NCBI GenBank assembly: GCA_900317945.1
Contig: ONIT01000016.1
Span: 1 to 34,947 of the forward strand
Direction: 5' to 3'
DNA length: 34,947 bases
Source: an uncultured Pseudomonadota bacterium
Lineage (GTDB): Bacteria > Pseudomonadota > Gammaproteobacteria > Enterobacterales > Succinivibrionaceae
Shown piece by piece: positions 7,187-16,800 of the stretch (position 1 is the first letter of the stretch; every line of letters begins with the position of its first letter). The translations under genes were made by a program, and so were the position numbers. The notes beneath the pieces were generated by a model. The model had not been told where the DNA came from, ran no database searches, and was given only the letters and a program-made list of their open reading frames with translations.

Positions 7187-9673
7187 TCATTTTCTCTTCC
7201 TGCCGCCCTGCTTTCCCTTCCCGGCCGACGGCTCCTGTCCTTCCTGCCCAAGCATCTTCAGGAACCCTTCCGAGCCTAAGGTCCTGATGCCCCTGCAGCC
7301 GCTGCTCATCAGCCTGAGGTTGTTGTCATCCGTTATCAGGCAGACCGGGCTTGCGTTGTAGCGGAGCGCTACTGACAGTATGCGCATGTCATTCTGCATG
7401 CTGCCGGTCCTGACCTCCTCCGGGACAAGATCGAGATTGCTCTCTACGCCGGCCTGAACCCAGTCAGCGCCCTTCTCCACAAGAACCGAGAGGCTGCGCG
7501 ACACCTCGCGTGAATTGTCAGCCACGTCCTTTTTCTCAGAGTTCTTGAGGCCGTCAAGCTCCCTGAGGACAACGGCAGGCACAAGCAGCAGATAGCTTCC
7601 GTCTTTCCTGAGTGCATCTATGATCTCTGGATGGCTGAGCAGGGCATTGGTGTCAGGCACCGCGATGTTCCTGTAGCGGAGCTCCTTCGGATCGCTGAAC
7701 TCGGAAAGGCTGTCACTGACTTTCCCAATGAACTCGGCCTTCTGCCGCAGGAATGGGCTCAGCGCGCAGGCGTCCGTGAAGTCCATGACGCTCTTTGAAA
7801 ATCCGTCACAGGCCTCGCTCCACTGCTGCAGCAGCTCGTGAATGGCCATCAGCCTGTCCGTGGCGTCAAGAGCGATGGCTTTACGGATAAGCGCAGCGCT
7901 GCATCCCTCCTCCGTGAGCCCTCCCAGCAGGGAAAGGATCTTCCCCACAATCTGATCAAGCCTCGCCACAGCGCGCTCCGGCGGCATCTGAACCCGGCGC
8001 CCGGAGGCCTCACGGGCAAATTCCGGTGAGAGCCTCTCGATGAAATCCCGTATAACAGCCTCAGGATAAAGATGCCTGAGGCACTCCTCATCCTTTTCGA
8101 TGGCTGTCTGGAATACAACGTCAACCGCGGCAAGCTGATCAATGATGTGCCAGGCGTCAGCGATGCTTGACGGAACGCTGAGGGCCATGGCCACGTTCTG
8201 TGCGGCCTTCTCGAAAAGCGGCCTGTGATCTCCCCTGATTTCCCGGAAAATCTTCCTGAGCTCATAGAGGAACCTTCCGGCAGATTCCGGTGAAGCTGCG
8301 TATTTCCTGACGGTAACGCTTCCTGCCAGGAGCTCGGCCATCAGCTCATCCGGCACCACTGAGCTGCCGTCCCCCAGAAGCCCCTCGCCAAGGCTCCGCA
8401 GGCCGGTGAGGAGCCTGGCGCGCCAGCCGAGATCCGCTGTCGTGCCGGCCATCATCTGCAGCTTCTTCCTGAATGCCTCGTCCTGGTGGGTGAGATACAG
8501 GAGGATCACAATATCCGGCCTTGTTGAGGCATAGTTTTCCACAACCCCGCGCACGATCTCTCCCGCGTCAAAGGACTCCTGCCGTGGCACATAGGCAAGC
8601 GCCGCCTCGCGGCGCGTCCCGCCGAAATCAAGCTGAAAGCGCCCGAGGCGGACAGTGAACCCGTCGCCGGCCACGGCAACCTGCGAAGGGAGCAGGCTTC
8701 CTTTGACGCGGACAGTCAGCTGGCGCTGCTGCGCCTTCATTTCAAAGGAGCCGCTGTCAGAAAGCAGGACAATGCGGGGAGCTTTTGCCCCCTTGACCGT
8801 CGGAACAAGCGCGGCGTCTTTCTCCCGCGCGATGAAGAGCCCGCTCCTCTCCCTCAGAAGATCCGCAAGCGAGCCGGGCCAGGCCCAGGCCGCAGCAGTA
8901 CCGTCAGGGTCATCTGACGGGACCACGGGCCATGACGCGGCGCCCTCCGGCATGGGAGGAAGAGTTCCGGCAATGCGCTGCAGCAGCTCAGGGCTCTCAA
9001 AGCCTTTTATGCTGCATGAACCGCCCGGCCCGACCTCAAGAGGGCTTCGGATATTTCTCCATACTGTCCTCGTCCCGTTCTCGTCCATGAGCGGGACAAT
9101 GCTGCTGATCTCCGTCCCTGCCTGGAGCCACGCGAAAATTTTCTTTTTCTGCGCGTCAGCTAGGTACGCCTGCACCGCAGTCATCGGGAAGGGGATGTTC
9201 CGCGCCTCATCAGCGGACATTGCCTGCACGCCGGCAGGATCCTTCACGAGCCCCCTGCCCGGGACGAACTTCTGTCCCAGCACGTCATAGGTAAGCTGCA
9301 GATTCCTGCTGCTTGACTCCGCAGGAAGGGTGCCGTCACGGAGCATCAGCCTGCCCTCGTCAGTCAGACCGCAGTCACTAAGGCGGATTTCATCAAGTGA
9401 TGAGTCGTCGGTGAGGCCTGCCGCTGAGATCAGCCCTGTGGACATCATGCTTATCATTACCGGACGGACCAGCCTGTCAGCATCAGAGATGCCGAACACT
9501 GTCCTCAGGATCGCCGAGGCTGGCAGCTCCCCGTATTCCTTATGCTGCAGGGCTGCCGCTATCATCTGTATGATGACCCATTCCATGATCATTGCCCTGC
9601 GGCGGATCCGGCAGCCCACACTGATGTGGTACTCGACAAACGGGACGGCAATCCCGACATCCATCAGCTTCAT
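7187..9673 (-). CDS. PIN-domain protein (large N-terminal region, C-terminal PIN nuclease)
   Basis: This is an 828-residue protein. The C-terminal domain, about 667-805, has the acidic residues expected of a PIN ribonuclease: D674 in VPDTN, E705 in VLRELDGLK, D762 in QNDMRIL and D782/D783 in ITDDNNL. This type resembles the PIN domains of PhoH-associated and SMG6/VapC-like proteins. The remaining ~660 residues match no family I can name. The first ~120 residues look like helical, winged-helix-like sequence, and a basic tail (KGKQGGRKRK) ends the protein. The start codon overlaps the helicase stop in an ATGA, so the two are very probably translationally coupled. It likely cuts RNA made accessible by the helicase. 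Confidence 0.85.
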   Translation of the reverse strand: MKLMDVGIAVPFVEYHISVGCRIRRRAMIMEWVIIQMIAAALQHKEYGELPASAILRTVFGISDADRLVRPVMISMMSTGLISAAGLTDDSSLDEIRLSDCGLTDEGRLMLRDGTLPAESSSRNLQLTYDVLGQKFVPGRGLVKDPAGVQAMSADEARNIPFPMTAVQAYLADAQKKKIFAWLQAGTEISSIVPLMDENGTRTVWRNIRSPLEVGPGGSCSIKGFESPELLQRIAGTLPPMPEGAASWPVVPSDDPDGTAAAWAWPGSLADLLRERSGLFIAREKDAALVPTVKGAKAPRIVLLSDSGSFEMKAQQRQLTVRVKGSLLPSQVAVAGDGFTVRLGRFQLDFGGTRREAALAYVPRQESFDAGEIVRGVVENYASTRPDIVILLYLTHQDEAFRKKLQMMAGTTADLGWRARLLTGLRSLGEGLLGDGSSVVPDELMAELLAGSVTVRKYAASPESAGRFLYELRKIFREIRGDHRPLFEKAAQNVAMALSVPSSIADAWHIIDQLAAVDVVFQTAIEKDEECLRHLYPEAVIRDFIERLSPEFAREASGRRVQMPPERAVARLDQIVGKILSLLGGLTEEGCSAALIRKAIALDATDRLMAIHELLQQWSEACDGFSKSVMDFTDACALSPFLRQKAEFIGKVSDSLSEFSDPKELRYRNIAVPDTNALLSHPEIIDALRKDGSYLLLVPAVVLRELDGLKNSEKKDVADNSREVSRSLSVLVEKGADWVQAGVESNLDLVPEEVRTGSMQNDMRILSVALRYNASPVCLITDDNNLRLMSSGCRGIRTLGSEGFLKMLGQEGQEPSAGKGKQGGRKRK

Positions 9674-12600
9674 CTGCGACTGCCCTCCCCGGATTTCCTC
9701 TCGGCAGCAAGGCTCTCAGCCTGCCTGCGAACCTCTTCGCAGTCATCAGCTGTGAGCACGCATCCTGAGTCCAGCGCCGTGCCGATGCCGCGCAGGTACT
9801 GCAGGATATTCCCGTAGACATTGGTCGTGAGCGTGCCCTTCTTGTCCATGGCCGGCATGGTAACCTTCTGATCCGCGAAGAGATCCTGCGATCCGACTAT
9901 CAGGAGGAGCTGCTGCGCGCGGGAGAATGCCACGTTGATGCGCTCGAACGCCAGCGTATGCTGCCCGAGGCGGTGGCTTTTCTTGCTGCGCACCATGCTG
10001 ACGATAATGATGTTCTTCTCCTTGCCCTGGAAGCGGTCGACAGTGTTGATGTCAGACCTCTGAAGCTCAAGGTAGGAGAGATCAAGCTCCTTTTTCTCAG
10101 CCATCTGATCGATCCTCTTCCTCAGATCGCCGATCTGCGCCTGGTAGAAGCTGATGATGCCTATGGTTTTCCTCTGCTTCTTCTCCGCGCACTCCCTGCC
10201 GATAAGCTGCACGAGCCTCAGGATCATCTGCTGCTCAAGGGGGTTGATGGCCGAGGTGCTCGAACCGCGGCGTCCCTCGTAAACAGGAGTGCCGTCCGGC
10301 AGGCGGCCCGAGTCAAGCCAGTACGCGTGGTGCTCCGGAGTGATGAACGGACGGTGATGCTGATCAAGGAGCGTCAGACCATGATCGCGCATGGTCCTCT
10401 CCTGCTCCTCCGTCAGCCCGGCCCTGAGCCGGTTCTCATAGAAGCGGTTGATTACCTGCATGATCTCGCGGTGCATGCGGAACTGCACGCCGAGTCGCTG
10501 CTTTATGGAGTCATCGGCCGTCTCAAAGAACTCCCTGAAGAGCGAGGCGGTAACCATGTCCTTGTATTTCTGGAAGTTCTCTGGCGTCAGAAGCGATGCC
10601 TGCGCGGAATTCCTCTCCTCTGCACCGACCTCTGTGCCGTCATCCTCATCATCCTCCCCGCTGCCCGTCCGGTTCATCAGGGCCTCATAGGAGTTCTCGT
10701 TCTCGCCGAACATCGGCGGAAGCTGGCGGTGATCTCCCACCAGGACCGCCTTGTGCGCCCTCATCAGCGGGAGCAGGAGCTCCGGCGGAGTCGCCTTGCT
10801 CACCTCATCGATGATCGCCACGTCGAAGTCCTCGAAGCCGTGCTCCTCGAACTCGCGCATATTGGCAGTGCAGGACGTGCCGACAACATTGCACGCGTCA
10901 AGGTACGTCCGCTGGTACATCTCGCTGTCATCGGCGCCGGCACTCGTGTAAGTCAGCCTTTCGCGGTACTCCTTAAGGACAGGCTCCCATGCCGCACGGA
11001 AAGCGTCTTCGCTCTGCTCCTTTTCCTGCTGATCAAGCAGAGCCCTGATGCTCTGCGCCACAGAGGCCTGGCTGCTGTCCTCTGACCCGTAACGCTCGCG
11101 GAGGACCGCAAGGGTATTCTGCTTCTCCTGCTGCTGCCTCCTGAGCGACTCCATGTTCTCGAGAAGCGTCTTCCGGTGGTTCTCGGCTGTCATGACCCGC
11201 CCGCTGAGCTCCGAGAGATCAGCCGCGCTCTGGGACGAGAGCCATTCCCTGCCCGCCGCCGCGATCTGCGGCCATATGCTGTCAGACTCCTCCTTTCCTT
11301 TTTGGAGGACCGCCTGCAGCCTTTCCCTGCCGCCATCATCAGCAAGGGCCTGCAGGAGCACGGGGGAAAGCATCGACCGCTCAGCCTCGCTGAGGCTGTC
11401 TGAAATGTTTCCGGACTGGCGCTGCAGCTCGTCCCTGCGCCTCTTGAGCTCCTTGGCCTGCTTCCTGAGGCGCCGGAAGCCCTCGTCGTCATCATCAGGC
11501 AGCTCATCCATCTCACGGTCGTTCTCCTCGAGCTGCAGCTGGATTTTCTTGAGCTCAATGGAGTCTACCGTACCGCTCCCCGAAGCCTGCCGGGTTTTCT
11601 CGATAAGAGCCGGGAGCTGGTGGCAGCAGCGGAGCAGGAGCGAGAGCTTCCCGCATATCGCCTGCTCAATGTCATCAGAGCCAAAGTCCGGGAGATCCGG
11701 GAAAAGCCCCCCGGCGTGCAGCAAGACAGAGAGCTTCTGCGCCAGCGGGACCATTGACTGCAGGAGGCCCTTTGACAGGATGAGGAAGTCATCATCCTGC
11801 CCCTTCTCAATATCGCGCGCGAGGAAGTCAAACTGCTGCCCGGCAGCCCGCAGGGCCTGGTTGCCCTCCTCGGCCTCCTTTATCTGCGCACGCAGATCCT
11901 GGATCTCGAGCTCATTGTCGTGAAGGTCCTTCCCGGCCCTCTCGGCGCTTTCTGCAAGGGCCCGGAGATCCTCCTCATAGTTCATGGCGTCGCGGTAGTC
12001 CTTCCGGCTGTTCCTGATGGCCTCGTCACGCTCCTGCCAGGGCTCCAGCCAGCTCTTCTCCGTCTTGACCGCAAGCGACTGGTAAAACTCGGTGAGGACC
12101 GTGTCCTTCAGATAGCCGGAGCCGCCCTCCCTGCGCAGGCGCTCGCTGTTTGACATGCGAACCGCGCGGATGACCGGATCCTTCTGCAGGCGCTCAAGCG
12201 CGTTGTCCACTGCGTCATTGGACTGCGAGGCGAGGAGCACACGCTTGCCCTGCCTGACAAACTGGTAGATTGCCTCTGCGATGACCGTGGTCTTTCCGGT
12301 GCCTGGAGGCCCCTGCACCAGGCAGAGATCAGGCGCGGCGAGCATTTTGCGCACAGCGTCGCACTGGTCCTTGTTTTGGGAGATCCACGGATCAAGCCAG
12401 TTAGTGATTTCAGGGAAATCCTCCGGGCGCGGCAGGCGGGCCTGCGTCGCGTCAAACAGCCAGAGCGGCAGGTTTGGCGAGTCGCAGTCGCCGTCCCTGA
12501 GATTTCTGATCGCAATGCGGAAGCGCTTTATAAGCGCGAAATCCTGCACGAATGATAGCGCCAGGAAGCCATCTGCCGGAAGGCGCTTCAGGAGCACGCT

Positions 12601-13647
12601 TTTCATGAACTCAGACGGGCTCATGCGGGAGTGATCCAGAGACTCGGAGTCCTCCTCTGAGATGTCATAGCGGGCCCACACGATGTAGGGCTTCTCAAAC
12701 GGGCAGTCCTTAAGCACCTTATAGCGCTTCTCGAGTTCTTTCCTGTCGGAAAATCCTGCTGACTCCACGCCGCGGAAGGAGCCCAGCCTCCAGCTCTGGA
12801 ACCTGGCCTTCGGATCATACTCATAGACAAACCGCCATTTGTCCTTCGAATAGTCCCTGCCGTAGACCTCCATGCCGCTGCGAAGCTCGCGCCTGATGAG
12901 CTCGAAGTCCTCCTCCAGCTCGAAGATGAGCCCGAAGATCAGCCCGGGGCGCTTCCTGTCCTGCTGAGCCTGACCCGGCTCAGCGGCAAAATAGCGGCAG
13001 CCGACCAGCCCCTTCCCGGAAAGCTCCTGCTTCCAGTCGAGGTATTCCTCCCAGGTCCTGAGCTTCTGCTCGGTATGCCTGACAAGAGAGACGGTCTTGT
13101 CCAGTATGCCGTCTAAGAAATTCCCTTGGACCTTGCTTTTATCCCTGTACGGGATGATTTCGGCTGACGCCTCGTAGGGGAGCTGCCCGCCGTCCTGCAC
13201 AATCCTGATGCTGCCTATCTGGAATTCCCTGCCGCGCGGCACGCCGTCAAAGCGCAGCGTCCTCCCGGGGCCGAGCACCCGGTATATGAAGCTGTTCGGC
13301 AGGACCTGCGGCCTGATGCCGACTTTCCTCCTTTCCCCGCTGTCCTTGCTCTCAATGGTCAGATCAACAAGATAGACTGTATGGGGAAGCCCCTCAGGCT
13401 GGAAAAAGACCTGCTGAAGCACGTAATCAAGCACCTTCTCCTTCTCACAGAGGGCATGCAGGGGCCGCAGCTTCCAAAGACGCTCAATGCTCCTGTCGAG
13501 CATTTTCCGGAGGCCTATCTGCTTCTGGTCTGTCGGGTTGCTCAGGACCGGCGGAGTCATCATCCTGAGGCATACCTCCCCGCGCCCGAAGCTCATGTTG
13601 CTGTTTTTCGTAACGTCAGGCGTGCCGTTTGCGTCATTTTCCGCCAT
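9670..13647 (-). CDS. Superfamily 1 helicase, Upf1/DNA2-like, with long coiled-coil insertion
   Basis: Counting from the in-frame TTG at 13668, which gives 1332 residues, the motifs are: Walker A GPPGTGKT at 453-460, motif Ia LLASQSNDAVD at 478-488, motif II IIDEVSK at 952-958, motif III LVGDHRQLPP at 976-985, motif IV QFRMHRE at 1062-1068, motif V DRFQGKEKN at 1211-1219 and motif VI RINVAFSRA at 1243-1251. This is the COG1112/AAA_11-AAA_12 type of SF1B helicase. About 350 residues (540-905) between Ia and II are mostly charged coiled coil, and residues 1-430 are an uncharacterised, partly beta-rich region. I prefer ATG 13647 (1325 aa) over TTG 13668: AGGAG lies about 13 nt upstream, a little long. 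The stop overlaps the PIN start by ATGA. Confidence 0.9.
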   Translation of the reverse strand: MAENDANGTPDVTKNSNMSFGRGEVCLRMMTPPVLSNPTDQKQIGLRKMLDRSIERLWKLRPLHALCEKEKVLDYVLQQVFFQPEGLPHTVYLVDLTIESKDSGERRKVGIRPQVLPNSFIYRVLGPGRTLRFDGVPRGREFQIGSIRIVQDGGQLPYEASAEIIPYRDKSKVQGNFLDGILDKTVSLVRHTEQKLRTWEEYLDWKQELSGKGLVGCRYFAAEPGQAQQDRKRPGLIFGLIFELEEDFELIRRELRSGMEVYGRDYSKDKWRFVYEYDPKARFQSWRLGSFRGVESAGFSDRKELEKRYKVLKDCPFEKPYIVWARYDISEEDSESLDHSRMSPSEFMKSVLLKRLPADGFLALSFVQDFALIKRFRIAIRNLRDGDCDSPNLPLWLFDATQARLPRPEDFPEITNWLDPWISQNKDQCDAVRKMLAAPDLCLVQGPPGTGKTTVIAEAIYQFVRQGKRVLLASQSNDAVDNALERLQKDPVIRAVRMSNSERLRREGGSGYLKDTVLTEFYQSLAVKTEKSWLEPWQERDEAIRNSRKDYRDAMNYEEDLRALAESAERAGKDLHDNELEIQDLRAQIKEAEEGNQALRAAGQQFDFLARDIEKGQDDDFLILSKGLLQSMVPLAQKLSVLLHAGGLFPDLPDFGSDDIEQAICGKLSLLLRCCHQLPALIEKTRQASGSGTVDSIELKKIQLQLEENDREMDELPDDDDEGFRRLRKQAKELKRRRDELQRQSGNISDSLSEAERSMLSPVLLQALADDGGRERLQAVLQKGKEESDSIWPQIAAAGREWLSSQSAADLSELSGRVMTAENHRKTLLENMESLRRQQQEKQNTLAVLRERYGSEDSSQASVAQSIRALLDQQEKEQSEDAFRAAWEPVLKEYRERLTYTSAGADDSEMYQRTYLDACNVVGTSCTANMREFEEHGFEDFDVAIIDEVSKATPPELLLPLMRAHKAVLVGDHRQLPPMFGENENSYEALMNRTGSGEDDEDDGTEVGAEERNSAQASLLTPENFQKYKDMVTASLFREFFETADDSIKQRLGVQFRMHREIMQVINRFYENRLRAGLTEEQERTMRDHGLTLLDQHHRPFITPEHHAYWLDSGRLPDGTPVYEGRRGSSTSAINPLEQQMILRLVQLIGRECAEKKQRKTIGIISFYQAQIGDLRKRIDQMAEKKELDLSYLELQRSDINTVDRFQGKEKNIIIVSMVRSKKSHRLGQHTLAFERINVAFSRAQQLLLIVGSQDLFADQKVTMPAMDKKGTLTTNVYGNILQYLRGIGTALDSGCVLTADDCEEVRRQAESLAAERKSGEGSRR

Positions 13648-13721
13648 ATCCTGGAAATATCTCCTCAATGTGCTGTCTATCAGTCATTTAATTTCACGGC
13701 AGCCCGTTTGCCGAATCTTAG

Positions 13722-13753
13722 CAAAATCAAGACGGCAGTAAATGCCGCCGTCT
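13722..13753 (-). terminator. Weak terminator-like hairpin between Sel1 giant A and helicase
   Basis: On the minus strand a 7-bp stem AGACGGC/GCCGTCT (13747-13753 with 13730-13736) is followed by TTGATTTT, an interrupted U-tract. It may act as an attenuator that lowers helicase-operon expression relative to giant A, or as a partial terminator. Confidence 0.4.
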
Positions 13754-13797
13754 GCAAATTTTGAGTGGGCAGTCATTTTTCCGGGCGATCCGTCCGG

Positions 13798-13835
13798 ATC
13801 AGCGGCAGACCGCCTGGAAATCCCCTGCCGCTGAT
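13798..13835. other. 11-bp perfect inverted repeat downstream of Sel1 giant A
   Basis: ATCAGCGGCAG at 13798-13808 is mirrored by CTGCCGCTGAT at 13825-13835 with a 16-nt loop. It starts 17 bp after the Sel1 giant A stop codon. No U-tract follows on either side, so an mRNA-stabilising 3' hairpin or a protein-binding site is as likely as a terminator. Confidence 0.6.
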
Positions 13836-13852
13836 ACTGCCATGGCAGAGCG

Positions 13853-16800
13853 TCAGGACAGGAGTGACTTCAGCCCCCTTTTCCCGAGTCCCCTCCAGCC
13901 GGTGAGGCCCTTAAGCCTGTCAGCTGCGGCATTGACTCCATGCGCCGCTGCCTCCCGGTACCATTTCACTGCCTCATCATAATCCTGCTGGACGCCGTTT
14001 CCGTCCTCATAAAGCCTTCCGATGCGGTACTTGGCAGGTGCAATGCCCTGATCTGCCGCCTTCCGGTACCATTTCATGGCGCTGTTGTAATCCCGTGCCA
14101 TGCCGTTTCCATCCTCGTACATCTGTCCGAGCTCATACATGGCATGAGAGTCGTGTTTATCCGAGGCCCTGCAGAAAACCTCCAGAGGACCTGAAGAGAG
14201 AAGACCAAGGGCCTTCTCATGCCCCTGCGCCGCAGCCATGCGGAACAGCCTCACTGCCTCAGCCAGGTTCTGCTGCACTCCCTCGCCATCCCGGTACATG
14301 CAGCCAAGCCGGTACTGCGCTCCGGCATGCCCGCGGTCAGCGGCCTTCCGGTACCATTTCTCGGCGCCTCTCCAGTCCTGCACGATCCCGCTGCCCTTCT
14401 CGTACATGGAGCCCAGCCGGTACTGCTCCTCAGCGTCTCCTTCGCCTGCCTTGTGGAACACCTCCTGCACGAATTCATTCAGCCGGCGGCGCGACTCCTC
14501 ATGCCCCTGAGCCGCTGCAACCCTGTAGCATTCCAGTGCGCTGCCCTGATCCTGCCCGACACCCTTTCCATCCTCGTACATCCGGCCAAGGAAGTAGAGA
14601 TCATTGCCGTCAGCCTTCACGGTCCCGCGGATCATCTTCAGGGCAAGATCATTCAGCCTGCTCCGAGCCTCCTCATGCCCCTGCGCCGCGGCATTCCCGT
14701 AATACTCAAGCGCCCTCGGATATTCCCTGACGAAGCCATGCCCCTCCTCGTACATCAGACCGAGGCAGTACTCAGCCTCCGCGCTTCCATGGCTGGCGGC
14801 CTCCTGGTACCATCCGGCAGCCTTCTCATAGTCCTGCCTGACGCCCTCGCCGGACGCGTACATGCGGCCAAGGGCGCACTGCGCCGCCGCATTACCCTGA
14901 TCCGCGGACTTACGGTACCATGCGAGAGCCTCAGCATCGTCATGCATGCTGCCCTGTCTGTCGGCGTACATGCTGCCAAGCCTGTACTGAGCCTCTGCGT
15001 CTCTGTCCTCGCTTGCCCTGCCGAAGAGCTCAAGCAGGGGAGTGCAGAGCCTTGCCCTGGCATCCTCGACACCCTGGGCGGCTGCCATGCGGTACCATTT
15101 CACAGCTCCGGACAGATCCTTCGCGCCACCAAGCCCATCCTCGCAGAACCTGCCCAGCATGTACTGCGCCTCGGCGCTGCCCTGATCCGCCGCCTTGCGG
15201 TACCATCTTGCAGCCCCGGCATAATCCTGTACAGCGCCCTCTCCTGACGCGTACAGTTGTCCGAGCGTACACTGCGCCTCTGCGCTGCCCTGCAGCGCGG
15301 ACTTCAGGAACCACTTGATGGCCTCTGCAAAGTCCTTTGAAACGCCCTCACCTTTCCGGTACATGCTGCCAAGCCTGAGCTGCGCCTCAGCGTCGCCGTC
15401 AAGCCCGGCCCGGCCGGTGAGCTCGAGGAGCGGCTCCTTAAGCCTTGCCTGTGCCTCAGCGCTGCCTTGCTCTGCGGCCTCCCGGTACCATTTCACGGCC
15501 TCCGCCAGATCCTTCCTGACGCCCTGTCCCGCCTCGTACATCTGCCCGAGACAGTACTGCGCCTCGCTGCTTCCCTGCGATGCCGCCTTGCTGTACCATG
15601 CTGCAGACTCACCGTAATCCTGTGCGGCGCCCTCTCCAGCGGCATACATTTGACCGAGCGTGCACTCTGCCGCAATGCTCCCCTGATCCGCCGCCTTCCG
15701 GAGCCATTTCAGGGCAATTCCGTAATCCTGCGGAACGCCCTCGCCCTTCCGGTACATGCTGCCAAGCCGGTACTGCGCCTCAGCGTCGCCGTCCAGCGCC
15801 GCCCGGCCGGTGAGTTCGATGAGCGGCTCCCTGAGCCTTGCCTCAGCCGCCTCACTCCCATGCGCGGCGGCCTGCCGGTACCATCTGACGGCCTCAGAGA
15901 GATCCTGCGTGACGCCCTGCCCGGCCTCGCACATCTGCCCGAGACAGTACCCTGCCTCGCTGCTGCCCTGCGATGCCGCCTTGCTGTACCATGCTGCAGA
16001 CTCACCGTAATCCTGTGCGGCGCCCTCTCCAGCAGCATACATATGACCGAGCGTGCACTCTGCCGCAATACTCCCCTGATCCGCCGCCTTCCGGAACCAT
16101 TTCAGCGCCTCCTGGTAATTCTGCGGAACGCCCTCGCCCTTCCGGTACATGCTGCCAAGCCTGAGCTGCGCCTCAGCGTCGCCGTCCAGCGCCGCCCGGC
16201 CGGTGAGCTCCAGGAGCGGCTCGCTGAGCCTTGTCTCTGCCTCAGCGCTGCCTTGCCCTGCGGCCTTGCGGTACCATTTCACGGCCTCCGCCAAATCCTT
16301 CCTGACGCCCTGTCCGGCCTCGTACATCTGACCGAGACAGTACTCTGCCTCGCTGCTGCCCTGCGATGCCGCCTTGCTGTACCATGCTGCAGACTCACCG
16401 TAATCCTGTGCGGCGCCCTCTCCAGCGGCATACATATGACCGAGCGTGCACTCTGCCGCAATACTCCCCTGATCCGCCGCCTTCCGGAGCCATTTCAGCG
16501 CCTCCTGGTAATTCTGTGGAACGCCATCGCCGCTCAGGTACATGCTGCCGAGCCGGTACTGCGACTCGGCGTCGCCATCCTCAGATGCCCTGCCGAAAAG
16601 ATCAAGAACAGGATCCCTGAGCCTTGCCTCAGCCGCTTCACTGCCATGCGCGGCAGCCTTCCGGTACCAGCTCACGGCCTCGGTGTAATCCTGGGTGATG
16701 CCACCGTTTTCGCAAAGCAGCCCGAGACTGTACTCCGCCTCAGCGCTGCCATGTGCGGCGGCCTTCTGATACCAGTTCAGCGCCTCCCCAAAATTCTGCG

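Noticed and set aside
7156..7251. N-terminal extension of the coiled-coil protein
   Set aside because: It overlaps the PIN gene end, while a strong GGAGGGG sits just before the ATG at 7155.
9958..11085. 375-codon plus-strand frame antisense to the helicase
   Set aside because: It is a shadow of the well-supported helicase motifs on the other strand; the translation has no recognisable domain.
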